DNA from: UMGS1519 sp050951005
GTDB taxonomy: Bacteria > Actinomycetota > Coriobacteriia > Coriobacteriales > Eggerthellaceae
Direction: 5' to 3'
Assembly (NCBI GenBank): GCA_050951005.1
Contig: JBMNIP010000004.1
Location: 124,001 to 188,000, forward strand
DNA length: 64,000 nt
Positions 56,144 through 64,000 of the stretch are shown here, one piece after another. Below the pieces are notes generated by a model that was not told the origin of the DNA, did no database searches, and saw only the letters and a list, made by a program, of their open reading frames with translations. The stretch's first letter is position 1, and each line of letters opens with the position of its first letter. Position numbers and translations under genes: made by a program.

Positions 56144-56857
56144 ATGGCAAAGTTCAAGATGGAAATCGACGGTAAGACCCTCAGGGCGGCCGAGGATGTG
56201 GCCGATCTTCTGGGCCTCGACCTCAATGCGGTGACGAAGGCGTTTTTCCGCCAGATTGCGCGCGAACGGCGCATTCCGCTTGATCTTTCCCTTTCTGAAC
56301 CGCATTCTGCCCAAGAATCATCTCGTGCGGCTTCATTCGGCGAGGCGCTGATGGGGGCGAATGCCGCCTCACTGGAAAGCGTTGATGCGCCGACAGGGGC
56401 GGCGCCGACAGCTGAGGCGGTGATGACGCCATCTGTACCGACAGGATCCAATGAATCCGAGACGCCGGTTGCTGTGAAGAAGCCCACGCCCGACATCGTC
56501 TATCCCTCTGTGAATTCCATTCCCTCTGAAGACGAGTTGCTCGAACGGATGCTGGAGGCGCAGGAAGAAGCAGAGAAAGAAGAAGAGGCGAAAGAAGCGG
56601 TCGAGCGCGATCGGCAACGCCGCGAAAAAAGGCAGGCTGAAATGGACCGTGCGTTCGACGAGGCGGCTGCGAAGCGCAAGGAAGAGGCGGTACCGCAGGA
56701 GAATACAACGGAGACGTCGCCGAACCAAAAGCAGCGAGAGGATGGCGGTTCCGAGGGAGATGAGAAGCCGAAGAAGCGCGGTGGATGGCGTGATAGCTGG
56801 CTTTTCGAGGGCGATGACCCTGACGACGAACTGCTCTTCAGCCCCTACGAGATTTAA
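56144..56857 (+). CDS. RelB/DinJ antitoxin-like ribbon-helix-helix protein with long charged tail
   Basis: The first 50 residues (FKMEIDGKTLRAAEDVADLLGLDLNAVTKAFFRQIARERRIPLDL) match the RelB/DinJ antitoxin DNA-binding fold. The rest, to residue 237, is low-complexity: a Ser/Thr/Pro part, then a highly charged coiled-coil-like region (EAQEEAEKEEEAKEAVERDRQRREKRQ) and an acidic end DDPDDELLF. No RelE/YafQ toxin gene lies beside it. It may be a DNA-binding protein that has left the toxin-antitoxin role (inference). GAGG precedes the ATG at 56144. It sits upstream of the suf operon. Confidence 0.75.
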   Translation: MAKFKMEIDGKTLRAAEDVADLLGLDLNAVTKAFFRQIARERRIPLDLSLSEPHSAQESSRAASFGEALMGANAASLESVDAPTGAAPTAEAVMTPSVPTGSNESETPVAVKKPTPDIVYPSVNSIPSEDELLERMLEAQEEAEKEEEAKEAVERDRQRREKRQAEMDRAFDEAAAKRKEEAVPQENTTETSPNQKQREDGGSEGDEKPKKRGGWRDSWLFEGDDPDDELLFSPYEI

Positions 56858-57023
56858 CCACGACGAAATGCGGCTGCCTTCCGAGGCAGTCGCGTGAATT
56901 TTTCAGGACGCGGTTCGCAGCCTAAAATCGCACGGCAGCTTACCTGATTGGGCTGTGGGAGTTCGGTCGCGGAAGGGTGCTTCATTGAAATGTGTGCATC
57001 GCAGTGTCATTTTCCAACGGTTC

Positions 57024-57053
57024 TTCCATAAATCCTACTTGCGTGATAGGATT
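57024..57053 (+). promoter_or_regulatory. suf operon promoter with inverted-repeat operator
   Basis: TTCCAT (57024-57029) and TAGGAT (57047-57052) are 17 bases apart. The inverted repeat AATCCTA (57031-57037) N9 TAGGATT (57047-57053) covers the promoter, a natural site for an iron-sulfur or iron regulator such as an Rrf2 or SufR-type protein (inference). No such regulator gene is in the window. The rest of the 56858-57120 gap shows nothing else. Confidence 0.55.
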
Positions 57054-57120
57054 ACTCACTGAGAATTTAGGAGACAGGGCAGCCGAAAGCTGCCCGAAAG
57101 AAGAGCAAGGAGGGCTTCCC

Positions 57121-57918
57121 ATGGGAGAAGCGCTGCTTTCCGTCGATAACCTTTCTGTCTCGGCAGATGAAAAGCCCATTCTGTTCAACGTGAGCTTTCA
57201 GCTTGCCAAAGGCGAGGTCCATGTTCTGATGGGCCCGAATGGTGCCGGTAAGTCGACGCTGGGACAGGCTATCGTCGGTGACCCAGAATACACGGTGAAC
57301 GGGGGTGCAATCAAGCTCGAGGGCAAAGATATCACCGAACTTTCAGTAGATAAGCGGGCGCGCCTTGGATTGTTCATCAGCTTTCAGGCGCCGGTCGAGG
57401 TGCCCGGTGTTCCGCTTGCGAGTTTTCTGCGTGCGATTGTTGCCCAGCGACCCGATTTGAATCTGAAGGGAAAACGTTTCAAGAAGCGCGTTGCCGAGAT
57501 AATGGAGCTCCTGGAAATGGATCCGGCATATCTGGAGCGTGAGTTGAATGTCGGTTTCTCGGGCGGCGAGAAGAAGAAGATCGAGATGCTTCAGCTGCTG
57601 TTGCTTCAGCCGAAGGTTGCCATCCTTGACGAAACCGATTCCGGCCTCGATGTCGATGCCCTGACGGTCGTATCGCATGCCATTGCCCGTTACCGCAAAG
57701 AATGCGACGGTGCCTTGATTGTCATCACGCATAATACGCGGTTGCTGGAAAGTCTTGATGTCGACCGTACCCACGTCATGGTCAAAGGGCATATGGTGGC
57801 CGACGGTCCTGCCGAACTGGTCGACGAGATCAATGCGAAGGGTTTCGAGCAGTTCGAGACCTCCGAGGCGGGCAAGCGTGCCATAGCCGAGGCCGCAGCG
57901 GTGCAAGCAGGTGAGTAG
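57121..57918 (+). CDS. sufC: Fe-S cluster assembly ATPase SufC
   Basis: A 265-residue ABC-type ATPase of the SufBC2D scaffold. Walker A is GPNGAGKST (about residues 39-47), the signature is FSGGEKKKIEM (about 143), Walker B is VAILDETDSGLD with the SufC-type DETDSGLDVDA, and the switch histidine is in VITHNTRLL. It powers assembly of [4Fe-4S] clusters. AAGGAGGG precedes the ATG. It is first of the operon sufC-B-D-S-U; the sufB ATG begins 2 bases after its stop. Confidence 0.96.
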   Translation: MGEALLSVDNLSVSADEKPILFNVSFQLAKGEVHVLMGPNGAGKSTLGQAIVGDPEYTVNGGAIKLEGKDITELSVDKRARLGLFISFQAPVEVPGVPLASFLRAIVAQRPDLNLKGKRFKKRVAEIMELLEMDPAYLERELNVGFSGGEKKKIEMLQLLLLQPKVAILDETDSGLDVDALTVVSHAIARYRKECDGALIVITHNTRLLESLDVDRTHVMVKGHMVADGPAELVDEINAKGFEQFETSEAGKRAIAEAAAVQAGE

Positions 57919-57919
57919 C

Positions 57920-59326
57920 ATGGCAGAGCGCACTCAGGTCGCCGATGTCGATCGCAGCATGTACGACTTCGTCAAGAGCGAAGAAGGGTACGAGCGCGTC
58001 GATGCCGGTTTGACCCCTGATATTGTCCGGGAGATCTCGGAACGCAAGGACGAGCCCCAATGGATGCTCGATTTCCGCTTGAAATCCCTGGAGATCTATC
58101 AATCCATGCCGACACCCGATTGGGGACCGGCGCTTGACGGTTTGGATATGGACCATATCGTCACCTATGTGAAGCCCAACACCGATCAGGAGAGCAATTG
58201 GGACAGCGTTCCCGAAGACATCAAGGATACGTTCGAACGTCTGGGCATCCCGCAGGCTGAACGCGCCTATCTGGCCGGTGTCGGGGCGCAGTACGATTCC
58301 GAGCTGGTGTACCACAACATCCAGAATTCCGTTTCCGACCTCGGTGTGGTCTACTCGGGCATCGAGGAGGCCCTGCACGGTCCCTATGCCGAGCTTATCC
58401 ATGATCACTTCATGAAGCTCATTACCCCGCGCGACCACAAGTTCGCCGCCCTCCATGGTGCCGTTTGGTCGGGCGGGTCGTTCGTCTATGTGCCGAAAGG
58501 CGTCAAGATGGACTTCCCGTTGCAGAGTTATTTCCGCTTGAACGCAAAGGGTGCCGGCCAATTCGAGCACACGCTGATCATCGTCGAGGACGATGCGGAC
58601 CTGCATTTCATCGAGGGGTGCTCGGCGCCGAAATACAACGTGGCGAACCTGCACGCCGGTGCGGTCGAACTGTTTGTCGGCAAGCGTGCGAAGCTGCGCT
58701 ACTCGACCATCGAGAATTGGTCGAAGAATATGTACAACCTGAACACCAAGCGGGCCCTCGTCGATCAAGACGGCAAGATCGAATGGATTTCAGGATCGTT
58801 CGGTAGCCACGTCGGCTATCTGTATCCGATGAGCGTCCTGAAGGGGGATAACTCCACCAGCGAATTCACCGGCATCACCTTCGCGGGGGCGACCCAGGAT
58901 TTGGATACCGGATGCAAGGTGTTGATGACCGGCAAGAATACCTCGGCGCACATCGATACGAAGTCCATTTCGAAATCGGGCGGAGTGAATACCTTCCGCA
59001 GCAGCGTGGTGGTGGCCCCGTCCGCTGAAAATGCGAACGTATCGGTATCTTGCCAGTCGTTGATGCTCGACGATGAGAGCCGTTCAGACACGGTTCCGGC
59101 GATGGATATCCGCGGCAAGAACGTCAACGTCGGCCATGAGGCGAGCATCGGCCGTATCGGCGATGACATGATGTTCTACCTGATGAGCCGAGGCATCAGC
59201 GAACAAGAGGCCTCAACGATGGTCGTGAACGGTTTCGCTGATCCGGTCAGCAAGGAACTCCCGCTCGAATATGCGGTCGAGATGAACAATCTCATCAAAT
59301 TGGAGATGGAAGGGGCGATCGGGTAA
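57920..59326 (+). CDS. sufB: Fe-S cluster assembly protein SufB
   Basis: A 468-residue SufB, the cluster-building scaffold subunit. Conserved strings include YDSELVYHNIQNSV, HDHFMKLITPRDHKFAALHGAVWSGGSFVYVPKGVK, AKLRYSTIENWSKNMYNLNTKRA, DTKSISKSGG and MFYLMSRGISEQEA. Cysteines that could hold the nascent cluster are in IEGCSAPKY and VSCQSLML. The ATG at 57920 is preceded by AGGTGA; a GTG at 57911 would overlap sufC. Its stop overlaps the sufD ATG (TAATG). Confidence 0.96.
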   Translation: MAERTQVADVDRSMYDFVKSEEGYERVDAGLTPDIVREISERKDEPQWMLDFRLKSLEIYQSMPTPDWGPALDGLDMDHIVTYVKPNTDQESNWDSVPEDIKDTFERLGIPQAERAYLAGVGAQYDSELVYHNIQNSVSDLGVVYSGIEEALHGPYAELIHDHFMKLITPRDHKFAALHGAVWSGGSFVYVPKGVKMDFPLQSYFRLNAKGAGQFEHTLIIVEDDADLHFIEGCSAPKYNVANLHAGAVELFVGKRAKLRYSTIENWSKNMYNLNTKRALVDQDGKIEWISGSFGSHVGYLYPMSVLKGDNSTSEFTGITFAGATQDLDTGCKVLMTGKNTSAHIDTKSISKSGGVNTFRSSVVVAPSAENANVSVSCQSLMLDDESRSDTVPAMDIRGKNVNVGHEASIGRIGDDMMFYLMSRGISEQEASTMVVNGFADPVSKELPLEYAVEMNNLIKLEMEGAIG

Positions 59327-60477
59327 TGGAAGCGACGACCCTTGCAAAACTGAATCTGATGCCCGATATCACGTGGCATTTCCTGAGGATGAATCACACC
59401 GAGGCCCAGTTGCCCGAAGTGCAGCGGGCTCCCGCAGGCGCCATCGACGTGGACGCTGCCCAAAACGGTGCGGTTACCGTGATTACCGCCCAGGCTGATA
59501 ACGGTGCGTTCGATGCGGCACTGGCCGGCTACGACAAAGCGGTTGAACAGTGGGAGACAGCCAATGGCCCCGAGGCAGCCGCATGGTTGACGCAGGCATG
59601 CACCCGCCAGGTTGTGCTCGAAGTTCCGAAGGGAGCGATTGCCGAGGATCTGACCGTGCGACTCGATGCGGCGGGTGGATGCGCGACTGTTGCGCAAGTC
59701 GACGTCATTGCGCATGAGAATGCCCGTGCTACGGTCAATGTGACGGTCGATTCGCCGAATCCCGGGACCGGGGTGGTCGGTGTGTTCCTACGTGTGCTTG
59801 CCGAGGAGAATGCGCGGGTGCAGGTGCGGGTTCAGCAGACCCTTGATGCCACCTGGCAATATCTTGAGAACCTTTCCTTCTACGAAGCAGCGGATGCACG
59901 GGTGAAACTGACCCAGATCGAACTCGGCGCTGCCGAGTCCTACGTGGGGGCTGCGGTCAACCTGGCTGGCGACCGCAGCGATGTCGATATCGATACCCGC
60001 TATCTTGGGAACGGACGGCGTACATTGGATTTCAACCACGTCATTCGCCAGCGCGGGTTGAGCACCACCAGCGAGTTCATCGCCAACGGTGTGCTCACCG
60101 ACGAGTCCCAGAAGACCCTGCGCGGTACCATCGACCTTATCCATGGGTGCAAGGGGTCGGTAGGCGACGAACGTGAGACGGTGCTGCTGTCCGACGATCG
60201 CGTACGCAACAAGACGGTCCCGATTATCCTGTGCGATGAGGACGATGTGCAGGGCAATCATGGAGCCACTATCGGTCATGTGAACGAGGATCACCTGCAC
60301 TACCTGGAAAGTCGTGGCTTAGATGAGGAACAGGCGCAGGCTCTGTTTGCCCAAGCGCTGTTCGACCATGCTGCCGATGAGGCAGCCGACGAAGATGCCG
60401 TTCGGGCGATCGACCGGTTGGCGGTTACGGTGCTCGGGCATCCGACCGGCGAGTGGTCTGAAGAAGGAGGCCGATGA
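59326..60477 (+). CDS. sufD: Fe-S cluster assembly protein SufD
   Basis: A 383-residue SufD-like protein of the SufB/D family. The N-terminal half is weakly conserved (LAKLNLMPDITWHFLRMN start). The C-terminal beta-helix shows RVQVRVQQTLDATWQYLENLSFYEAADARVKLTQIELGA, DFNHVIRQRG, SQKTLRGTIDLIHGCKGSVGDERETVLLSD and the ending HLHYLESRGLDEEQAQALF. It completes the SufBC2D complex. Its ATG overlaps the sufB stop by one base and its end overlaps sufS (ATGA). Confidence 0.92.
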   Translation: MEATTLAKLNLMPDITWHFLRMNHTEAQLPEVQRAPAGAIDVDAAQNGAVTVITAQADNGAFDAALAGYDKAVEQWETANGPEAAAWLTQACTRQVVLEVPKGAIAEDLTVRLDAAGGCATVAQVDVIAHENARATVNVTVDSPNPGTGVVGVFLRVLAEENARVQVRVQQTLDATWQYLENLSFYEAADARVKLTQIELGAAESYVGAAVNLAGDRSDVDIDTRYLGNGRRTLDFNHVIRQRGLSTTSEFIANGVLTDESQKTLRGTIDLIHGCKGSVGDERETVLLSDDRVRNKTVPIILCDEDDVQGNHGATIGHVNEDHLHYLESRGLDEEQAQALFAQALFDHAADEAADEDAVRAIDRLAVTVLGHPTGEWSEEGGR

Positions 60478-61724
60478 TGACCGAGATCGATACGGTGGCG
60501 CTGGATTTGGACGCTAATCCGTTCAAGAAGGATTTCCCGCTGTTCGCACGCCACCCGGAGATCGTTTTTCTGGACAGCGCTGCCACATCCCAGCGCGTGC
60601 AGCCGGCACTCGATGCCCAAAGGGAATTCTACGAGACCCTGAACAGCAATCCGCTGCGGGGGCTGTACAGCCTTTCCGTCGAAGCTACTGCGGAAATCGA
60701 CAAGGTGCGCAAGAAGGCGGCACGCTTCATCGGCGCTGATGATCTGCATGAAATCGTGTTCACGCGCAACGCAAGCGAGTCGTTGAACCTTATGGCACGT
60801 TCGTGGGGAGACGCTTTCCTGAAACGGGGCGACGAGGTTGCCATCACCATCATGGAACATCATTCGAATCTGATTCCCTGGCAGCAGGTATGCAAGCGCC
60901 ATGGGGCGAAGCTCGTCTATATTCGCTGTGACGAGCAGGGATTCATCTCGGATGAGGAGATCGAATCGAAGATAGGGCCGAAGACCAAGATTGTTTCGGT
61001 TACCCAGGTATCGAACGTGCTCGGTGTAGAGAATCCTGTACGGAAGTTCGCCGATCGCGCCCATGAGGAAGGCGCGATATGCATCGTGGATGGCGCGCAA
61101 TCAGCCCCTCATATGCCGGTTGATGTAAAGGAGCTCGGCTGCGATGCGTTCGTTCTGTCGGCGCACAAGATGTTCGGCCCGATGGGAATCGGCATGCTCT
61201 GGGCCAAGCGCGAGCTGCTGGAGCAGATGCCGCCGATGCTTACAGGCGGCGAGATGATCGATTGGGTTACCGAGGATGAAGCCGGCTGGGCGCCTATCCC
61301 GCAGAAGTTCGAGGCCGGCACGCAGGATGCGGCGGGCATTGCCGCTTTCGGTGCGGCTATCGACTATATCGAGGGTATCGGCCACGAAACGTTGGCCGCA
61401 CGAGAGCGCGCCCTTGTCGCCGAATTGACGCAGCGTTTGGGCGAGCTGCCGTTCATCCGCCTTATCGGCCCCGAGGACCCCGATAAGCATGTCGGCGTTG
61501 TCTCATTCAATGTGTGCGCGGTGCATCCGCATGATGTGGCGAGCATCTTGGATACCTATGATGTCTGCATCCGAGCTGGACACCATTGTGCCCAGCCGTT
61601 GCTTTCCTGGTTGGGCATCCGCAGCTGTTGCCGCGCGTCCGTGGCGCTGTACAATGACCGAAACGATATCGATCGTCTGATTGAGGCGCTCAAGAAGGTT
61701 CAGGAGATGTTCAATGGCTTCTAA
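60474..61724 (+). CDS. sufS: Cysteine desulfurase SufS
   Basis: A 416-residue class V PLP enzyme that takes sulfur from cysteine. The PLP lysine is in LSAHKMFGPMGIG (about residue 228) and the persulfide cysteine in RAGHHCAQPL (about 370); VDGAQSAPHMPVDV is also present. An extra cysteine-containing loop near GIRSCCRASVALYN follows the catalytic Cys. AGAAGGAGG precedes the start; the ATG at 60474 or the next ATG at 60477 may be used. It hands sulfur to SufU, whose gene overlaps by 11 bases. Confidence 0.95.
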   Translation: MMTEIDTVALDLDANPFKKDFPLFARHPEIVFLDSAATSQRVQPALDAQREFYETLNSNPLRGLYSLSVEATAEIDKVRKKAARFIGADDLHEIVFTRNASESLNLMARSWGDAFLKRGDEVAITIMEHHSNLIPWQQVCKRHGAKLVYIRCDEQGFISDEEIESKIGPKTKIVSVTQVSNVLGVENPVRKFADRAHEEGAICIVDGAQSAPHMPVDVKELGCDAFVLSAHKMFGPMGIGMLWAKRELLEQMPPMLTGGEMIDWVTEDEAGWAPIPQKFEAGTQDAAGIAAFGAAIDYIEGIGHETLAARERALVAELTQRLGELPFIRLIGPEDPDKHVGVVSFNVCAVHPHDVASILDTYDVCIRAGHHCAQPLLSWLGIRSCCRASVALYNDRNDIDRLIEALKKVQEMFNGF

Positions 61725-62175
61725 TAGCATTTACACGGCAGCGCTGATGGAGCACAACGCCCATCCGGATTACAAGTACGAGATGGATGATCCGTCGCTG
61801 AGCCATGAGGGCGTGAATCCCAGCTGTGGAGACGAGATAACGCTGGAGATGAAGCTCGATGGCGACACGATCGACGAAGTGTCGTTTACCGGTTCCGGGT
61901 GTGCCGTCAGCCAGGCTTCGGCCGATATCCTGTCCGACTTGATCACCGAGGAGTCGGTGGACGAGGCCCGTCGGCTTTGTAACCTGTTCTTGGCGATGAT
62001 CCGCGGCGAGGTTACCGATGATGATGAGCTTGCCGATTTGGGCGAGGCAGCTGAACTGAAAAGCATCTCGCGTATGCCTGCCCGCGTGAAATGCGCTGAG
62101 CTCGGGTGGCGGACGGCCCTGACAATGCTCGACGAACGCGAACAGACTGAATCGGGCAAAGCAGGAGAAGAGTAA
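61714..62175 (+). CDS. sufU: Iron-sulfur cluster assembly sulfur-transfer protein SufU
   Basis: The 153-residue IscU-like protein has the zinc/sulfur ligands in NPSCGDE (about residues 36-42), GSGCAVSQAS (about 63-72) and ARVKCAELGW (about 126-135), as in zinc-dependent SufU of Gram-positive bacteria. It accepts persulfide from SufS and passes it to SufB. The SufU-type insert between the second and third Cys is present. AGGAG stands 7 bases before the ATG. Confidence 0.94.
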   Translation: MASNSIYTAALMEHNAHPDYKYEMDDPSLSHEGVNPSCGDEITLEMKLDGDTIDEVSFTGSGCAVSQASADILSDLITEESVDEARRLCNLFLAMIRGEVTDDDELADLGEAAELKSISRMPARVKCAELGWRTALTMLDEREQTESGKAGEE

Positions 62176-62239
62176 ACTTTCCATTGTGAATCGATACTTC
62201 AGGGTTTGCGCGTTTTCCGAGCTGCTGGGCAATGAAGAA

Positions 62240-62269
62240 CGGGGCGTGCGCCGTATGGCGCACGCCCCG
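62240..62269. terminator. Bidirectional hairpin between suf and dms operons
   Basis: A perfect 13-bp stem CGGGGCGTGCGCC with loop GTAT. The T content after it is modest on both strands (CTTGCG and TTCTTC), so it probably serves both convergent operons with limited efficiency. Confidence 0.7.
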
Positions 62270-62334
62270 CTTGCGTATTCGAATGGAGGCAAGAAAAGAA
62301 TGATCGAAGGAGCGGTATCTATAGGGGGGTGGAC

Positions 62335-63192
62335 TTATAGGCCGATGCCGAACTGCATGCCGTAGAAGCACAAGCGTGCTAGGAAGACGGCTACGATGAC
62401 CAAAGTCACACCAACGGCAGTGTTCACCCTGGATGCCGACAGCATTATCGAATCGAGGGCGGGGATGCAGGAAACGATCATCAGAATGATGAAGAGCACG
62501 AAGGCCCAAATCAAGCTGGAGGTCGCAGCGCTGATTTGCAGAACGGCAGAAGTTGTGTTCGCACCGATAACCCAGATGGCGATAACGCCGACCAAGGAAA
62601 GCAGCACTCCAAAGCAGAACATGCCCATCATGGGTTTTGCTGCACCTGATTCAGTTGTCTTATCTGCCACACCCGCAAAAGCCAGCACCAGCATGCCCAG
62701 CAGCGCACCGCCTGACAGCGCAAATCCCAAGATGGAGATAGGGGTGAAGATGGTATTCCACACCGGGATAGTCGGCAGGAGATAGGCGCCCCCGATAGCG
62801 CAGGCGACGCACACTGCACCTACTGCAAGGATGCCGGTAAAGACTTTGTGACCTTTACCGCTCAGGCAGCCGGCCATACCGCATATCCAATAAACCACGG
62901 CAAGAATCATAAATACGCCGAAGACGGCGATTTCGTTAGCCAAAGGAGTCGATCCCACGGTGCTGGCAACATTCATTGCGTTGCCGGGATTGGTCAAGTG
63001 CGCGAAAGAAGCGCACAACCCTATGACTGCTACCAGTATGGGGATAATGGTGAAAGTATCGACCTTCTTCAGTTCTGCAGATGTGTAGTCGCGCTTCAGA
63101 AAAGCGATGAAGAGGGCGATGAATGCGCCGGCACCGATGGGCGCCAAAGTGGAGAATATCGCCAAAGGCAAGTCTTGCAATGCGGCTTCCAT
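62335..63192 (-). CDS. dmsC: DmsC-type membrane anchor subunit
   Basis: The 285-residue product has about eight membrane helices and resembles DmsC, the menaquinol-oxidising anchor of DMSO reductase-like complexes (LPLAIFSTLAPIGAGAFI at the start; VYWICGMAGCLSGKG; LIWAFVLFIILMIVSCIPAL). It carries no haem motifs. Its start lies 3 bases after the dmsB stop, with AAGGAGG inside dmsB. Actual electron acceptor is unknown, because Coriobacteriia carry many diverged paralogues of these complexes. Confidence 0.85.
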   Translation of the reverse strand: MEAALQDLPLAIFSTLAPIGAGAFIALFIAFLKRDYTSAELKKVDTFTIIPILVAVIGLCASFAHLTNPGNAMNVASTVGSTPLANEIAVFGVFMILAVVYWICGMAGCLSGKGHKVFTGILAVGAVCVACAIGGAYLLPTIPVWNTIFTPISILGFALSGGALLGMLVLAFAGVADKTTESGAAKPMMGMFCFGVLLSLVGVIAIWVIGANTTSAVLQISAATSSLIWAFVLFIILMIVSCIPALDSIMLSASRVNTAVGVTLVIVAVFLARLCFYGMQFGIGL

Positions 63193-63195
63193 GGA

Positions 63196-63825
63196 TTACT
63201 CCACCTCCTTGTAGTTGATGACCGAGCAGTTGTCGGCGGTGGCCTTCTCGGATGCTTCCGAGGACTTTATCAGGGTATTGGGCATGGTTATCGACGGGTC
63301 CGGCATGGGTTGCAGTTGGCGGCTCAACGCATCCAGGTGCTTATTAGCCATCTCGGTAACCGGACCGAAATCCAGCGCACGCAGAGGGCAGGCATCCACG
63401 CAGATGGGATTCAAGCCCTGTTTGACCCGGTCGATACAGCCGTCGCATTTCACAGAATGTCCAACCGTGCGGTCCACTGTTGGAACGTTGTACGGGCATG
63501 CCATCACGCAGTATCCGCAGCCGATGCACTTAGAGGCATCCACGGAGACGATGCCTGTTTCCAGGTCCTTATGCATGGCCTGCGTAGGGCAGGCTTTCGT
63601 GCAGGCGGGGTCGGAGCAGTGCTGGCATCCCAGGGAGATATGGTACATGAAGCAATCCGTGGTGTAGATACCATCTCCCCTCTCCGTCCACGTGCCGCCT
63701 TCGACATCGTATACCTTTCGGTATGCAACACCATCGGGGTTGTCGTGATAGTCCTTGCAGGCCATCGTGCAGGTTCTGCATCCGGTGCAGCGGGTATCAT
63801 CGAAATAGAATCCGTATTGAGTCAT
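63196..63825 (-). CDS. dmsB: DmsB-type 4Fe-4S ferredoxin subunit
   Basis: A 209-residue electron-transfer subunit with four cysteine clusters for four [4Fe-4S] centres: CTGCRTCTMAC (about 13-23), CQHCSDPACTKAC (about 67-79), CIGCGYCVMAC (about 100-110) and a last group with CDGC and PICVDACPLRAL (about 127-148). It links the DmsC anchor to the molybdenum subunit. AAGGGAGG precedes the ATG. It is between dmsA (15-base gap) and dmsC. Confidence 0.95.
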   Translation of the reverse strand: MTQYGFYFDDTRCTGCRTCTMACKDYHDNPDGVAYRKVYDVEGGTWTERGDGIYTTDCFMYHISLGCQHCSDPACTKACPTQAMHKDLETGIVSVDASKCIGCGYCVMACPYNVPTVDRTVGHSVKCDGCIDRVKQGLNPICVDACPLRALDFGPVTEMANKHLDALSRQLQPMPDPSITMPNTLIKSSEASEKATADNCSVINYKEVE

Positions 63826-63840
63826 GGTCTACCTCCCTTC

Positions 63841-64000
63841 CTAGGCTTTCGTAACTTCGACGATGATGGAGTTTGCCGGCCCGTTTCCGCGTGAGAGGGG
63901 ATTCGGCCGATAGGTGGTGAGCGTATTCACACAGCCGCCCTTGTCGACCTGGTCGCCAGACATCGCAGCATTGTGCCATGCACCCTGCGGAACCGATACG
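63841..64000 (-). CDS. dmsA: DMSO reductase-family molybdopterin subunit, C-terminal end (runs off right edge)
   Basis: The last 53 codons or so of a reading frame entering from the right edge and ending at TAG (63841-63843). The sequence VPQGAWHNAAMSG..VDKGGCVNTLT..RPNPLSRGN matches the end of the molybdopterin dinucleotide-binding domain of DMSO reductase-family catalytic subunits. It is the first gene of the reverse dmsABC operon. Substrate cannot be judged from this fragment. Confidence 0.85.
   Translation of the reverse strand, partial: VSVPQGAWHNAAMSGDQVDKGGCVNTLTTYRPNPLSRGNGPANSIIVEVTKA

Overview
The window comes from a high-GC actinobacterium of the class Coriobacteriia, most likely an Eggerthellaceae relative. 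The evidence is the 16S rRNA sequence, the unbroken 16S-23S-5S operon with no tRNA in the spacer, the actinobacterial codon use, the frequent GTG/TTG starts and the DmsABC-type respiratory operon. This placement is by eye, without a database search. No prophage, insertion sequence, integrase, CRISPR array or tRNA gene was found; nearly all of the window reads as chromosomal core.

Layout, left to right. (1) 1-6.3 kb: the start of a large 2-hydroxyacyl-CoA dehydratase-type activase running off the left edge, then a tight reverse operon thrH / Cof-type HAD phosphatase / SRAP (YedK-HMCES) protein, a CorA transporter, a divergent TetR regulator and ThpR. (2) 6.3-13.9 kb: chorismate mutase with an ACT-like tail, a TatD nuclease, a secreted unknown protein, an MFS transporter fused to a CBS pair, and a divergent pair encoding Elp3 and a Trm9-like methyltransferase. 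(3) 14-20 kb: an unrecognised conserved protein, a Ppm/LCM-family methyltransferase with an FKBP isomerase, a GCS2 glutamate-cysteine ligase with a duplicated N-terminal part, and a membrane nucleotide-sugar dehydratase (CapD/WbpM type). (4) 20-28 kb: the complete arginine cluster argCJBDR-GH. (5) 28-33 kb: two paralogous class A penicillin-binding proteins facing each other across a small lipoprotein. (6) 33-37 kb: a U32 peptidase family protein and tyrS. (7) 37-42.7 kb: one rRNA operon with promoter and strong terminator. (8) 42.8-52.8 kb: a helical-repeat protein, aconitase, a large membrane protein of unknown function, the L10 leader with rplJ-rplL, a DUF4013 membrane protein, RhaD, EngB and two small membrane proteins. 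(9) 53-64 kb: a Wzx/MOP-type flippase, a flavin reductase, an orphan RelB/DinJ-like protein, the sufCBDSU iron-sulfur operon, and the 3' end of a dmsABC operon.

How the parts fit: the arg genes take N-acetylglutamate phosphate to arginine with the repressor ArgR encoded inside the cluster. The suf operon supplies the iron-sulfur clusters needed by neighbours such as Elp3, aconitase, the activase and DmsAB. CapD, the flippase and the two PBPs act on the cell envelope.

The most interesting candidate is the divergent elp3 / Trm9-like pair at 11.2-13.9 kb. In eukaryotes these two families act in succession on wobble uridine 34 of tRNA (cm5U, then mcm5U). Here they are transcribed back to back from what looks like one shared bidirectional -10 element giving two leaderless mRNAs. 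Other items worth attention are the internally duplicated GshA, the apparent ATT start codon of capD, the MFS-CBS fusion and an orphan IdeR/DtxR-like box in a convergent intergenic region.
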